64,000 nt of DNA, from the NCBI GenBank assembly GCA_021809425.1, contig JAKBAA010000003.1:39646-103645 (forward strand), written 5' to 3'. This document shows, one piece after another, positions 54,704 through 63,843 of this stretch. Position 1 is the first letter of the stretch, and each line of letters begins with the position of its first letter. The DNA comes from Actinomycetes bacterium. Lineage in GTDB: Bacteria; Actinomycetota; Acidimicrobiia; Acidimicrobiales; Bog-793. The notes beneath the pieces were generated by a model. That model saw only the letters and a list, made by a program, of their open reading frames with translations. It was not told the DNA's origin and did no database searches. A program made the position numbers and the translations under genes.

Positions 54704-55471
54704 TTGACCCTGGGCGCCCCCGACGACCGCCTCCGCCGGGCGGCCGCCGTCGTGTTCGTCGACGACCTCGACGCCCCGGTGTGCACCGACGAGGACGCCC
54801 ACCACCTCCTCGAGGTGCTCCGCCTCGACACCGGCGCCGACGTGGCCGCCAGCGACGGCCGCGGTCGGTTCCGACCCTGCCGGCTTGCACCGGCCGAGCC
54901 GCGCCGGCGCAAGGGGCGGCCGGTCGCCGCCATCCTCGTGCCGTCCGGCGACGTGGTCGACGACCGCCCGGTCGCGCCCCCCGGGACCGAGCCGGCCACG
55001 GTCGCCTTCGCCCTCGTCAAGGGCGACCGGACCGAGTGGGCCGTCCAGAAGCTCACCGAGCTCGGCGTCGACCGGCTCGTCCCGCTCCTCACCGCCCGAA
55101 CCGTCGTCCGCCTCGACCCCGACGGTGCCGCCCGGCGAGCCGAGCGGCTGCGCCGGGTCGCCCGAGAGGCCGCTGCCCAGGCTCGCCGTACCACCCTTCC
55201 GGAGGTCGCCGTCCCGACCCCCCTCGACCGCTACCTCGCCGGGGGCACCCCCGACGGCCTCCCGCCGCCCGCGCCCGGCGCCGTGGCCCTCGCCGAGCCC
55301 GGCGGCACGCCGCTCGGGCCGGCGACACGCTGCGTGGTCGTCGGCCCAGAGGGTGGCTGGACGGTCGACGAGCTGGCCCTCGTCGACCGTCGCGTCGGCC
55401 TCGGCCGCCTGGTCCTTCGGGCCGAGACGGCCGCAGTGGTCGCCGGCGTCCTCCTCACGCACGCGCGCTGA
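54704..55471 (+). CDS. rsmE: 16S rRNA m3U1498 methyltransferase RsmE
   Basis: 255 aa SPOUT methyltransferase. N-terminal PUA-like domain (DAHHLLEVLRLDTGADVAAS), KGDRTEWAVQKLTELGVDRL, and the knotted SAM site VVVGPEGGWTVDELAL with LGRLVLRAETAAVVAG. TTG 54704, 7 nt after the dnaJ stop, is the nearest in-frame start and fits the family; ATG 54659 overlaps dnaJ. Standard hrcA-dnaJ-rsmE order. Confidence 0.93.
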   Translation: MTLGAPDDRLRRAAAVVFVDDLDAPVCTDEDAHHLLEVLRLDTGADVAASDGRGRFRPCRLAPAEPRRRKGRPVAAILVPSGDVVDDRPVAPPGTEPATVAFALVKGDRTEWAVQKLTELGVDRLVPLLTARTVVRLDPDGAARRAERLRRVAREAAAQARRTTLPEVAVPTPLDRYLAGGTPDGLPPPAPGAVALAEPGGTPLGPATRCVVVGPEGGWTVDELALVDRRVGLGRLVLRAETAAVVAGVLLTHAR

Positions 55472-55498
55472 GTGTCGCCGTTTGCCTCGTAGCGCGGC

Positions 55499-55504
55499 TA
55501 ACCT
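55499..55504 (+). promoter_or_regulatory. Possible -10 box of the bldD-like gene
   Basis: TAACCT in the 67-nt rsmE-bldD gap, 34 nt before ATG 55539. Confidence 0.35.
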
Positions 55505-55538
55505 CCCTGCGGAGCAGCGACGACGGAGTGGGGCAACG

Positions 55539-56063
55539 ATGCCTGGCAAGGGTGGGGTGACCGACGAGTCCCGCTACGCGGAGGTCGTCGGAGCGCGGCT
55601 GCGAGCGGTACGCCGGCAGAAGCAGCTCTCGCTGCAGGCCGTCGAGGCAGGCTCCGGCCAGGAGTTCAAGGCGTCCGTCCTCGGTGCCTACGAGCGCGGC
55701 GAGCGGGCCATCTCGGTGCCCCGCCTCCAGCGGCTGGCCCGGCTCTACGACGTGCCCGTCGACCAGCTCCTCCCCGACGACCTCGAGCCGCCCACCCGGC
55801 GCACCGACGAGTCGTCCAACGACCGCGACCGGCGCCGCGGCGACATCCGCATCGACCTCAACCGGCTCAAGGACGCCCTCGGCCCCGAGGCGGCGGCCCT
55901 CCGCCGGTTCCTGGCCACCATCCAGGTGGAGCGCCAGGACTTCAACGGCCACGTCCTCACCATCCGCGCCGACGACCTTCGGGTCATCGGGGCCACCTTC
56001 GGGCTCGGTGCCGACGAGATGCTCGACACGCTCGACCGGCTCGGCATCGTCTACCACGGCTAG
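55539..56063 (+). CDS. bldD: BldD-like c-di-GMP-responsive transcriptional regulator
   Basis: 174 aa. N-terminal XRE helix-turn-helix: GARLRAVRRQKQLSLQAVEA, VLGAYERGERAISVPRLQRL, ARLYDVPVDQLLP. The C-terminal domain keeps the BldD c-di-GMP signature RxD-X8-RxxD as RQD-FNGHVLTI-RADD, within FLATIQVERQDFNGHVLTIR. In Streptomyces, tetrameric c-di-GMP makes BldD dimerise and repress development genes. Start ATG 55539; GTG 55557 is possible. The middle linker is more charged than in Streptomyces BldD. Between rsmE and hemW. Confidence 0.92.
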   Translation: MPGKGGVTDESRYAEVVGARLRAVRRQKQLSLQAVEAGSGQEFKASVLGAYERGERAISVPRLQRLARLYDVPVDQLLPDDLEPPTRRTDESSNDRDRRRGDIRIDLNRLKDALGPEAAALRRFLATIQVERQDFNGHVLTIRADDLRVIGATFGLGADEMLDTLDRLGIVYHG

Positions 56064-56094
56064 CCCCGCCGCCGCGCCGGCGGCCGACTTCGGC

Positions 56095-57201
56095 GTGTAC
56101 CTCCACGTGCCGTTCTGCACCAGTCGCTGCGACTACTGCGCCTTCGCCACCTGGACCGACCGGCACCACCTGCACGACACCTACGTCGACGCCGTCCTCG
56201 CCGAGCTCGCCGCCGCGGCCGCCCGTGGGGCGCTCCGACCGGCCACCAGCGTGTTCTTCGGCGGCGGCACCCCTTCGCTGCTCGGCGGGCGCCGCCTCGC
56301 CCGGCTGCTCGACGCCGTCGACCGGGTCGAGGGGGCCGAGGTCACCGTCGAGTGCAACCCCGAGACGACCACCGCCGAGCTGCTCGACGCCCTCGTCGAG
56401 GCGGGCGTCACCCGCCTGTCGCTCGGCGTCCAGTCGATGGTCCCCCACGTCCTCCGTGGTCTCGGCCGCCACCACCGGCCGGACCAGGTGCGCCGGGCGG
56501 TCGACCGGCTCGGGGCGGCCGGCATCGAGCGGTACAGCGTCGACCTCATCTACGGCGGCTTCGGCGAGCAGGACGCCGACTGGGTCGCCACCCTCGACGC
56601 CGTCCTTGCCCTCGACCCGGCCCCGACCCACCTGAGCGCCTACGCCCTCACCGTCGAGCCCGGCACGCCGCTGTGGCGCGACCCGGCCCGGCACCCCGAC
56701 GACGACGTCCAGGCGCGCCGCTACGAGCTCGCCGACGACCTGCTCGCCGCCGCCGGGCTCGACTGGTACGAGGTGTCCAACTGGGCCCGACCCGGTCACG
56801 CGTGCCGCCACAACCGCACCTACTGGCAGCAGGGCGACTACCTCGGGGTCGGCTGCGCCGCCCACAGCCACCGGAGCGGTCGCCGCTGGTGGAACGTGCG
56901 CCACCTCGACCGCTACCTCGAGGCGGTCGCCCGGGGCGGCACCGCCGTTGCCGGAGAGGAGCGGCTCGGACCGGACGAGGCCGCCCTCGAGGCTCTCCAG
57001 CTCGCCCTGCGCACCCGAGACGGCGTGCCCGACCACGCCTTCCCTCCCGACCGGCTGGCACGCCTCGAGGACGGCGGACCGCTCGGCCCGCTCGTCGAGC
57101 GACACGGGCGCCGCCTCGTGCTCACCCGGCGCGGGCGCCTCCTCTGCAACGTCGTTGCCGGCGACCTGTTGCCAAGAACGTTGACCATTTCCGCCGGTTG
57201 A
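56095..57201 (+). CDS. hemW: Radical SAM haem chaperone HemW (coproporphyrinogen III oxidase-like)
   Basis: Radical SAM protein with 4Fe-4S motif VPFCTSRCDYCAF (CxxxCxxC), SAM-binding VFFGGGTPSLLGGRRLARLL, VECNPETTTAELLDALVEAG, LSLGVQSMVPHVLRGLGRHH, and the HemW C-terminal domain (GYLGVGCAAHS-type, NVRHLDRYLEAVARGG). It lacks the N-terminal extension of true HemN. About 368 aa from GTG 56095; GTG 56008 would overlap bldD by 56 nt and uses codons poor for this genome. No Shine-Dalgarno was seen. Confidence 0.93.
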   Translation: MYLHVPFCTSRCDYCAFATWTDRHHLHDTYVDAVLAELAAAAARGALRPATSVFFGGGTPSLLGGRRLARLLDAVDRVEGAEVTVECNPETTTAELLDALVEAGVTRLSLGVQSMVPHVLRGLGRHHRPDQVRRAVDRLGAAGIERYSVDLIYGGFGEQDADWVATLDAVLALDPAPTHLSAYALTVEPGTPLWRDPARHPDDDVQARRYELADDLLAAAGLDWYEVSNWARPGHACRHNRTYWQQGDYLGVGCAAHSHRSGRRWWNVRHLDRYLEAVARGGTAVAGEERLGPDEAALEALQLALRTRDGVPDHAFPPDRLARLEDGGPLGPLVERHGRRLVLTRRGRLLCNVVAGDLLPRTLTISAG

Positions 57202-57270
57202 CGGCAAGACCGCCCGGGATCGTCCCGAGATCGACGCATTCATCGCCACCCTTGGAAGGAACCCATTTGT

Positions 57271-57276
57271 TAGGGT
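57271..57276 (+). promoter_or_regulatory. Leaderless-type -10 box of the small HTH gene
   Basis: TAGGGT, 6 nt before GTG 57283, in the 81-nt gap after hemW. Confidence 0.4.
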
Positions 57277-57282
57277 GCGCTC

Positions 57283-57516
57283 GTGGAGGGAGTGCCCACC
57301 TGGATGAGCACCAAGGAGGCGGCCGCCTACCTCGGGATCAACCTGCGGACCCTCTACCGCTTCATCGACGAGGGCGACCTCCCCGCCTACCGGTTCGGGC
57401 GCGTCATCCGGCTGCGCCAGGGGGAGCTGGACACCTTCATCGAGCACGCCCGCATACTCCCGGGAACGCTCGAGCACCTGTACCCGGAGCCGGCCGCGCG
57501 GCCCAACGCCTCATGA
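57283..57516 (+). CDS. Small excisionase/MerR-like helix-turn-helix protein
   Basis: 77 aa. [20 protein letters not shown] is the helix-turn-helix and [20 protein letters not shown] the wing of the HTH_17 (excisionase-type) family, which in actinobacteria includes small developmental regulators such as BldC, though this is not a clear BldC orthologue. No integrase is nearby, so phage excision is unlikely. GTG 57283 is favoured by the -10 box 6 nt upstream; GTG 57292 and ATG 57304 are in frame. Its stop overlaps the HIT gene (ATGA), so the two are translated together. Confidence 0.85.
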   Translation: MEGVPTWMSTKEAAAYLGINLRTLYRFIDEGDLPAYRFGRVIRLRQGELDTFIEHARILPGTLEHLYPEPAARPNAS

Positions 57517-57878
57517 GCCCGTCCGGCCCACCCATCCCGGACTGCCTGTTCTGCCGGATCGTCGCCGGCGACCTCCCGGCGAGCCGCCTCGGGGAGACCG
57601 AGCGGTCGGTGGCCTTCGCCGACATCGACCCGAAGGCACCATTCCACGCCCTCGTCGTCCCGAGGTCCCACCGCCGCGACGCCACCGCCCTCGAGGCGGG
57701 CGACGGCGAGCTGCTGGCCGACCTGTTCGCCCTCGCCAACCGGTGCGCCGCCGAACAGGGGCTGGCGGCGAGCGGCTACCGGCTGGTGGTCAACGTCGGC
57801 GACGACGCCGGCAACTCGGTCCCCCACCTGCACCTCCACGTGCTCGGCGGGCGCCCCCTCGCCTGGCCGCCCGGCTGA
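57513..57878 (+). CDS. HIT-family nucleotide-binding hydrolase (HINT-like)
   Basis: 121 aa. [20 protein letters not shown] at the N-terminus with the Cys pair of zinc-type HINT proteins, [17 protein letters not shown], and the histidine triad [17 protein letters not shown] enzymes hydrolyse purine nucleoside phosphoramidates; the physiological substrate is open. ATG 57513 overlaps the HTH gene stop. The 105 nt after it are low-complexity GC with TACCCT as the phoH -10. Confidence 0.95.
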   Translation: MSPSGPPIPDCLFCRIVAGDLPASRLGETERSVAFADIDPKAPFHALVVPRSHRRDATALEAGDGELLADLFALANRCAAEQGLAASGYRLVVNVGDDAGNSVPHLHLHVLGGRPLAWPPG

Positions 57879-57965
57879 GCCCGCCGGCCCGCCGGCCTGC
57901 CGGCCTGCCGACCGCTCCCGCCGCCTGCCCTCCGCCCCCGTGCCAGCCGGGCGGCGGGTCGCTGG

Positions 57966-57971
57966 TACCCT
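57966..57971 (+). promoter_or_regulatory. Possible -10 box of phoH
   Basis: TACCCT, 12 nt before GTG 57984, giving a very short leader. Confidence 0.35.
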
Positions 57972-57983
57972 GGATGCGTCACC

Positions 57984-58937
57984 GTGCCTGCGACCCGCCA
58001 CGAGCTCCGTGTTCCCGCCAACGACCTGATGGTCGGCCTTCTCGGCGAGCGGGACGAGCGGCTGCGCCTCGTCGAGGCCGCCTTCCCGGACACGGCCATC
58101 CACGTGCGCGGCAACGCCATCACGGTCGACGGCCCGAAGGCCGACGACGTGGCGCTCATCTTCGAGGAGCTGGTCAGCCTGCTCCAGGCCGGGCACGTGC
58201 TCGACGAGGCCAGCGTGCTGCGGGCCATCGAGATGGTGGCGGCCGACGAGCGGCCGTCGCAGGTGCTCGCCCGGGAGGTGCTGCGCGGGGCGCGCGGCAA
58301 GCCGGTCCGGCCGAAGACGGCCGGGCAGCGGCGCTACGTGGACGCCATCGCCAGCAACACCATCACCTTCGGCATCGGCCCGGCCGGCACCGGCAAGTCC
58401 TACCTCGCCGTCGCCCTCGCCGTGCAGGCCCTCCAGGCCAAGGCGGTCAGCCGGATCATCCTGGCCCGCCCCGCCGTCGAGGCAGGCGAGCGGCTCGGGT
58501 TCCTGCCGGGCGACCTGATGGCCAAGGTCGACCCGTACCTGCGACCGCTGTACGACGCCCTGTACGACATGCTCGAGCCGGAGGGCACCCAGCGGCTGCT
58601 CGAGCGCGGCACCATCGAGGTGGCCCCGCTCGCCTTCATGCGCGGCCGGACCCTCAACCAGAGCTTTGTCATCCTCGACGAGGCCCAGAACACGACGCCC
58701 GAGCAGATGAAGATGTTCCTCACCCGGATCGGCTTCGGAACGAAGGCCGTCGTGACCGGGGACGTCACCCAGGTGGACGTGCCCGGCGGACGGAGCGGGC
58801 TGGCCGGGCTGGAGCGGATCCTGGACGGGATCGACGGGCTGGCCTTCGTCCATCTCGGCCAGGCGGACGTGGTCCGCGACCGGATCGTGCGCGACATCGT
58901 GTCGGCCTACGAGCGGGTCGACGCCGCGGAGCGCTGA
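57984..58937 (+). CDS. phoH: PhoH-family ATPase
   Basis: 317 aa. N-terminal small domain ([20 protein letters not shown]), then a superfamily-1-like RNA/ATPase core: Walker [40 protein letters not shown], Walker [21 protein letters not shown], and [16 protein letters not shown]. Usually encoded with ybeY and linked to rRNA/ribosome metabolism, as here. GTG start with a -10 box close by; 3-nt gap to ybeY. Confidence 0.95.
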   Translation: MPATRHELRVPANDLMVGLLGERDERLRLVEAAFPDTAIHVRGNAITVDGPKADDVALIFEELVSLLQAGHVLDEASVLRAIEMVAADERPSQVLAREVLRGARGKPVRPKTAGQRRYVDAIASNTITFGIGPAGTGKSYLAVALAVQALQAKAVSRIILARPAVEAGERLGFLPGDLMAKVDPYLRPLYDALYDMLEPEGTQRLLERGTIEVAPLAFMRGRTLNQSFVILDEAQNTTPEQMKMFLTRIGFGTKAVVTGDVTQVDVPGGRSGLAGLERILDGIDGLAFVHLGQADVVRDRIVRDIVSAYERVDAAER

Positions 58938-58940
58938 CCC

Positions 58941-59420
58941 GTGCCCCCCCGGGTCGTCGTAACCGACGCCCAGTCCGACCGCCCGGTCGAGGCCGCCCGT
59001 TGGGGTGCGCTCGCCGAGGCCGTGCTCACCGCCGAGGGGGTCGACGGCGAGGCAGAGCTGTCGCTGAGCTTCGTCGACGAGGCCACCATCGCCGAGCTCA
59101 ACGAGCGCTGGCTCGGCCACGACGGGCCGACCGACGTGCTGTCGTTCCCGATCGACGACGACCCCGACGACCGGCGCACCGGCGACCCGGACGCCGGGGG
59201 GGCGCCGCCGGTGCTGCTCGGCGACGTCGTCGTGTGCCCGGCGGTCGCCTTCCGCAACGCCCCCGATCATGCCGGCACCTACGACGACGAGCTGGCCCTG
59301 CTGGTCGTCCACGGGGTGCTCCACGTGCTCGGGATGGACCACGAGGACCCGGACGAGGCCGACGCCATGGAAGCCCGTGAGCAAGCCCTGCTCGAGGCAC
59401 ACCACCGGAGCGCCCCGTGA
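58941..59420 (+). CDS. ybeY: Endoribonuclease YbeY (rRNA maturation factor)
   Basis: 159 aa zinc metalloenzyme acting on 16S rRNA 3' ends. Zinc motif [20 protein letters not shown] (HGxLHxxGxDH), and [20 protein letters not shown]. An insert of about 15 residues ([19 protein letters not shown]) precedes LLGDVVVCP. Stop overlaps the corC start (GTGA). Confidence 0.96.
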   Translation: MPPRVVVTDAQSDRPVEAARWGALAEAVLTAEGVDGEAELSLSFVDEATIAELNERWLGHDGPTDVLSFPIDDDPDDRRTGDPDAGGAPPVLLGDVVVCPAVAFRNAPDHAGTYDDELALLVVHGVLHVLGMDHEDPDEADAMEAREQALLEAHHRSAP

Positions 59421-60907
59421 CCGCCGGGCCGGCCGTCCTCGCCGCCAGCATCGGTGCCACCGACGGGGCCATCTTCGCTGCCGTCATCGTCCTGCTCGCC
59501 CTGTCGGCGATCCTGTCGCTCGCCGAGACCGGTCTCGTCCGGACGTCGCTCGCCCGGGCCCGGGCGCTCGAGGAGGCCGGGCGGCACGGCGCCCGGTCGC
59601 TCGTCCGGCTGGTGGAGGATCCCGAGCACTTCCTGGCCCCGGTGCTCCTGCTGGTGCTCGTCTGCCAGCTGGTCGCCGCCACCCTCGTCGGTGTCGAGTC
59701 GTCTCGCCTGTTCGGCGCCATCGGGGTTGCCCTTGCCACCGTGTTCGAGGTGGTCGTCATCTTCGTCGTCGGCGAGGCGGTCCCGAAGAGCTGGGCGGTC
59801 CGCCACGCCGACCGGGCCGCCTTGCTCGCCGCCCCCCTCGTCAGCGCCACCATCGCCTTCCCCCCGATCCGCGCCGTGTCGGCCCTGCTCATCGGCATCG
59901 CCCGGCTGGTCACCCCGGGAGCCCGCTCGGCCGACGAGGCCGCCAATGCCGAGGTCACCGAGTCGGAGCTCCTCGCCCTGGCCGACGTGGCCGTCCACGA
60001 GGAGGTGCTCGAGCGGGAGGAGCGGGTGCTCATCTCCTCGATCATCGAGTTCGGCGACACCATCGTCCGCGAGGTCATGCGGCCCCGCCCCGACGTCGTC
60101 GCCGTCGAGGCGTCCGCCCGGATCGGCGCCGCCCTCGAGACGGCCATCGCCTCCGGCTTCTCCCGCCTCCCGGTGTACGCCGGAACCCTCGACGACGTGA
60201 TCGGCATCGCCTACACCCGCGACCTCGTCCGCACCAGCCGCACCGACGGCGACCAGCGGCCGGTCGCCGAGGCGGTCCGTCCGGCCCACTACGTGCCGGA
60301 GACCAAGCGCGTGGCACCGCTGCTCCGCGAGATGCAGGCCGCCCAGTTCCAGATCGCCGTGGTCGTCGACGAGTACGGAACCACCTCCGGCATCGTCACC
60401 CTCGAGGACCTCATCGAGGAGCTGGTCGGCGAGATCGCCGACGAGTTCGACCTCGACGAGCCCGCCCTCGTCGGGCTCGGACCGGACCGGTACCGGGTGT
60501 CGGCCAAGATGCCGGTCGACGAGGTCAACGAGCTGCTCGACGCCGACCTTCCGGTCGGCGACTGGGACACCATCGGCGGGCTCGTCCTCCACCTCGGTGG
60601 CCACGTGCCCACCGAGGGCGAGGTGTTCACCGCCGACGGCTGGACGCTCGTCGCCGAGCGGGTCCAGCGCCGGCGCATCGTGTCGGTCCGCCTCGAACGG
60701 GCCGGCCCGCCGACGACCGCCCCGACGGCCGAGCCGGCCGGACAGGCCGGCAGCGGGCCCACCGGCACCGACGGCGACGGCGACCGTCCCGACGGGGCGC
60801 CAGAGGGGCGCGACCATCGCACCGGCCGTGACGGCGGCAACGCCCCGGCCGGCGAGCGCCGCCTGCCGGCGATGGCCGATGGCCGGACGCCGGGGCGCCG
60901 CCCGTGA
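59417..60907 (+). CDS. HlyC/CorC (CNNM) family membrane transporter-like protein
   Basis: 496 aa. N-terminal CNNM/DUF21 membrane domain with four helices (AILSLAETGLVRTSLARARA; VIFVVGEAVPKSWAVRHADR), a CBS pair (VREVMRPRPDVVAVEASARI; VVVDEYGTTSGIVTLEDLIE) and the CorC_HlyC C-terminal domain (VNELLDADLPVGDWDTIGGL). The family is linked to Mg2+/Co2+ efflux. The last ~75 residues are a Gly/Asp/Arg-rich tail, not part of the family. Between ybeY and era, coupled by GTGA overlaps on both sides. Confidence 0.93.
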   Translation: MTAGPAVLAASIGATDGAIFAAVIVLLALSAILSLAETGLVRTSLARARALEEAGRHGARSLVRLVEDPEHFLAPVLLLVLVCQLVAATLVGVESSRLFGAIGVALATVFEVVVIFVVGEAVPKSWAVRHADRAALLAAPLVSATIAFPPIRAVSALLIGIARLVTPGARSADEAANAEVTESELLALADVAVHEEVLEREERVLISSIIEFGDTIVREVMRPRPDVVAVEASARIGAALETAIASGFSRLPVYAGTLDDVIGIAYTRDLVRTSRTDGDQRPVAEAVRPAHYVPETKRVAPLLREMQAAQFQIAVVVDEYGTTSGIVTLEDLIEELVGEIADEFDLDEPALVGLGPDRYRVSAKMPVDEVNELLDADLPVGDWDTIGGLVLHLGGHVPTEGEVFTADGWTLVAERVQRRRIVSVRLERAGPPTTAPTAEPAGQAGSGPTGTDGDGDRPDGAPEGRDHRTGRDGGNAPAGERRLPAMADGRTPGRRP

Positions 60908-61779
60908 CCACCACCGAGCCGGGCCACCACCCGTTCCGATCCGGCTTCGTCAGCCTGGTCGGACGCCCCAACGTCGGCAAGTCGACCCTGCTCAACCGCA
61001 TCCTCGGCGAGAAGGTCTCGATCACGGCCGCCACCCCCAACACCACCCGCACCCGCGTCCGGGGGGTGCTCGACGGCGACGGCTACCAGGCCGTGTTCGT
61101 CGACACGCCCGGCATCCACAAGCCCCGCACGGCCCTCGGCACGCGGCTCAACGAGGCGGCCACCGGCAGCCTGACCGACGTCGACCTCGCCGTGCTCGTC
61201 CTCGACGCCGCCGCTCCGGTCGGCCCGGGCGACCGCTTCGTGGCGGCCCGCCTGCCGAGCGACGCCGTGGTGGTCGTCAACAAGGTCGACCGGGCAACCC
61301 CCACCGCCGTCCTCGACCAGCTCGCCCGCGCCCGCGACGAGCTGGGGCTGGCGGCCGCCGACTACTTCCCGGTGTCCGCCCGCACCGGCGCCGGCGTCGA
61401 CCAGCTCCTCGCCCACCTCGTCGGCCGGCTCCCCGAGGGGCCCCGCTACTTCCCCGAGGGGACCCGGCGCGAGGCGCCCGAGCACGTCTTCGTCGCCGAG
61501 CTGGTACGTGAGCAGCTGCTCCGCCACGCCCGCCAGGAGCTGCCCCACTCGATCGCCTGCCGCGTCACCGAGTGGGACTGGCCGTACATCCGCTGCGAGA
61601 TCCTGGTCGAGCGCGACTCCCAGAAGGCCATCGTCATCGGCCAGGGCGGCGCCCTCCTCAAGGCGGCCGGGATCGCCGCCCGCCGGGCGCTGCCACCCGG
61701 CGCCTACCTCGACCTGCGGGTCAAGGTAGAGCCCGACTGGCAGCGCCGTCCCGACGTCATCGAGCGGCTCGGCTACTGA
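60904..61779 (+). CDS. era: GTPase Era
   Basis: 291 aa. G1 LVGRPNVGKSTLLNRILGEK, G2 ITAATPNTTRTRVRGV, G3 VFVDTPGIHKPRTALG, G4 VVVNKVDRATPTAV, G5 YFPVSARTGAGVDQL, then a KH domain (RRALPPGAYLDLRVKVEPDW). It binds the 16S rRNA 3' end in 30S assembly. GTG 60904 overlaps the corC stop. The 3' end overlaps convergent dinG by 7 nt. Confidence 0.97.
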   Translation: MTTTEPGHHPFRSGFVSLVGRPNVGKSTLLNRILGEKVSITAATPNTTRTRVRGVLDGDGYQAVFVDTPGIHKPRTALGTRLNEAATGSLTDVDLAVLVLDAAAPVGPGDRFVAARLPSDAVVVVNKVDRATPTAVLDQLARARDELGLAAADYFPVSARTGAGVDQLLAHLVGRLPEGPRYFPEGTRREAPEHVFVAELVREQLLRHARQELPHSIACRVTEWDWPYIRCEILVERDSQKAIVIGQGGALLKAAGIAARRALPPGAYLDLRVKVEPDWQRRPDVIERLGY

Positions 61780-63809
61780 CCGGCCGCCCCTTGGGCGGCG
61801 GCTGACTCGGCCAGCACCGCCTCGGCGTGGACGGCCCGCAGGAACCCTTCCGCCTCCGCCCGGTGGCGCGTGCGCCGCATCGGCGGCAGCGCCCGCACCA
61901 GGTCCCACCGGTACGACGCCGTGGCCAGGCGCGAGTCGAGCACGGCCACCACCCCCCGGTCCGCTGCCGTCCGGATCAGCCGGCCGGCTCCCTGGGCGAG
62001 CAGGCTGGCGGCGCGGGGCAGGTCGACCGTCCGGAACGCCGACGGCCCTGCCCGGTCCCGCCGGGCCGACACGAGCGGGTCGTCCGGGCGCGGGAACGGG
62101 ATCCGGTCGATCACCACGCACGACAGCGTGGCGCCCGGCACGTCGACCCCTTGCCAGAACCCCATCGTGGCGAACAGACATGCCCCGGGCTCGGCGACGA
62201 ACCGGGCGAGCAGTGCCTGCTTGCCGGCCTGGCCCTGCACGAGCACCGGCCACGTGACCCGGGCGGCCACGGCGGCGGCCGCCCGCTCCATGGCGGCCCG
62301 GCTGGTGAACAGCCCCAGCGTGCGCCCCCCTGCCGCCTCGATCAGGGCGGTCAGCTCGTCGTGGATCGCCGCCTCCGCCCCCGGACGGCGCCGGTCGGGC
62401 AGGTGGGCGGCGCAGTAGAGCAGCCCCCGCTCCTCGTACGCGAACGGGCTACCCACGTCGAGGGTCGTCGCCTCGCCGGCCCCGAGCCGCGCTGCCACGC
62501 CCGCCGGCAGGGTGGCGCTCGTCAGCACCACGGTTCGCTTCGACCACACCTGGTCGACCAGCACCGGCGCCACGTCGATCGGCGCCACCACCAGCGCCGG
62601 GTGCGGGCCCGCCTCGATCCAGGCCACGTCGTCGGCCGACGGCGCCTGCAGGGCCACCACGTCGGCCCGCAGCCGTCCCGCCACGAGGGCGGCCCGGGCC
62701 GGCCGCTGGTCGGTCTCGCCGGCGCCTCCCGGTCCCCCGGGGCGGCGCCCGGGCGAGCCGGGCGAGCCGGCCGCCTCGGCCCGGCGGCGCAGCAGCCCCT
62801 CGACACGCTCCAACCGGGCCGCCACCAGCTCGAGCAGATCACCCAGCTCGTCGCTCGGCGCCGCCGCCAGCCGCTCGCCCGGCCGCCCGGCCAGCACCGC
62901 CTCGAGCCGGTCGGCCGCCTCCACCAGGTCGTCCAGCAGCCGCCGGTCGGCCGACGGCCGACGCCCGGGGGCCAGCACCGGGCGGGCCGCCGCCACGACG
63001 CCGCGCAGCCGGCCGGCGCCGACCGCCCGGCCGAGGCACTCGGTCACCACGTCCTCGAGGGCGTGCGCCTCGTCCACCACCAGTGCATCGTGCTCCGGCA
63101 GCACCGTCCCGCCCGCCGCCAGGTGGGCCCCGAGCAGGTGCAGGTTGACCACCACCACGTCCGCCTCGGCCGCCCGCTCCCGGGCCGCTTCGGCGAAGCA
63201 GTCGGACCCGGACGGACAGCGGGCCTTGCCCGGGCACTCCTCCGCCGTCACCGAGAACGATGCCCACACCCTCGGGTCCGGCTCGTCGGCGAGCTCGGCC
63301 CGGTCCCCCGTCGCCGTCTCCGCCGCCCAGGCGACCACCGCCGCCGCCTGGGCCCCGAGCCGCCCGACCTCGCCCCCCCGGCCGCGCTGATCGCGGCTGG
63401 CGGCCTCGGCGTCGCCATCGGCGCCCCCGAAGGTCACCTGCTGGCCGGCCGCCGCCGCCTCGTCGAGGCGCTGGCGGCAGAGGTAGTTGGACCGGCCCTT
63501 CAGCACTGCGAAGCGCAGCCCCCGCTCGCTCAGGGCGTCGGCGACGAACGGCAGGTCCTTGTCGCCGAGCTGATCCTGCAGCGCCTTGGTGGCCGTCGCC
63601 ACCACCACCCGCTGGCCGGACAGGGCGGCCGGGACGAGGTAGGCGAGCGACTTGCCCGTCCCCGTGCCGGCCTGGACGACCAGGTGGTGCCGCTCGGCCA
63701 GGGCAGAGGCCACGGCGGTAGCCATCTCCACCTGGCCCGGGCGCGCCTCGCCGGCCCCGGGAAGGCGGCCGACCACGCGCCGTAGCGCTGCTTCCACGTC
63801 CGTCGGCAC
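61773..63809 (-). CDS. dinG: DinG/XPD-family ATP-dependent DNA helicase
   Basis: 678 aa. Walker A VVQAGTGTGKSLAYLVPAAL; iron-sulphur cysteines in the order CRQRLDE, ECPGKARCPSGSDCFAEAAR; DEAH box LVVDEAHALEDVV; helicase C-terminal motifs TLGLFTSRAAMERAAAAVAA, LFATMGFWQGVDVPGATLSC and QGAGRLIRTAADRGVVAVLD. No exonuclease domain. It acts on damaged or R-loop/replication intermediates. GTG 63809 lies 6 nt after a TAGGAT box, so probably leaderless. Confidence 0.94.
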   Translation of the reverse strand: MPTDVEAALRRVVGRLPGAGEARPGQVEMATAVASALAERHHLVVQAGTGTGKSLAYLVPAALSGQRVVVATATKALQDQLGDKDLPFVADALSERGLRFAVLKGRSNYLCRQRLDEAAAAGQQVTFGGADGDAEAASRDQRGRGGEVGRLGAQAAAVVAWAAETATGDRAELADEPDPRVWASFSVTAEECPGKARCPSGSDCFAEAARERAAEADVVVVNLHLLGAHLAAGGTVLPEHDALVVDEAHALEDVVTECLGRAVGAGRLRGVVAAARPVLAPGRRPSADRRLLDDLVEAADRLEAVLAGRPGERLAAAPSDELGDLLELVAARLERVEGLLRRRAEAAGSPGSPGRRPGGPGGAGETDQRPARAALVAGRLRADVVALQAPSADDVAWIEAGPHPALVVAPIDVAPVLVDQVWSKRTVVLTSATLPAGVAARLGAGEATTLDVGSPFAYEERGLLYCAAHLPDRRRPGAEAAIHDELTALIEAAGGRTLGLFTSRAAMERAAAAVAARVTWPVLVQGQAGKQALLARFVAEPGACLFATMGFWQGVDVPGATLSCVVIDRIPFPRPDDPLVSARRDRAGPSAFRTVDLPRAASLLAQGAGRLIRTAADRGVVAVLDSRLATASYRWDLVRALPPMRRTRHRAEAEGFLRAVHAEAVLAESAAAQGAAGQ

Positions 63810-63815
63810 CGCCCG

Positions 63816-63821
63816 ATCCTA
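63816..63821 (-). promoter_or_regulatory. Leaderless-type -10 box of dinG
   Basis: Minus-strand TAGGAT, 6 nt before GTG 63809. Confidence 0.45.
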
Positions 63822-63843
63822 CGGGCGGCGGCTCACGCCGCCC

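Noticed and set aside
57283-57516. Excisionase-like HTH as sign of an integrated element
   Set aside because: No integrase, att-like repeat or phage gene nearby; it is embedded in housekeeping genes and coupled to a HIT gene.
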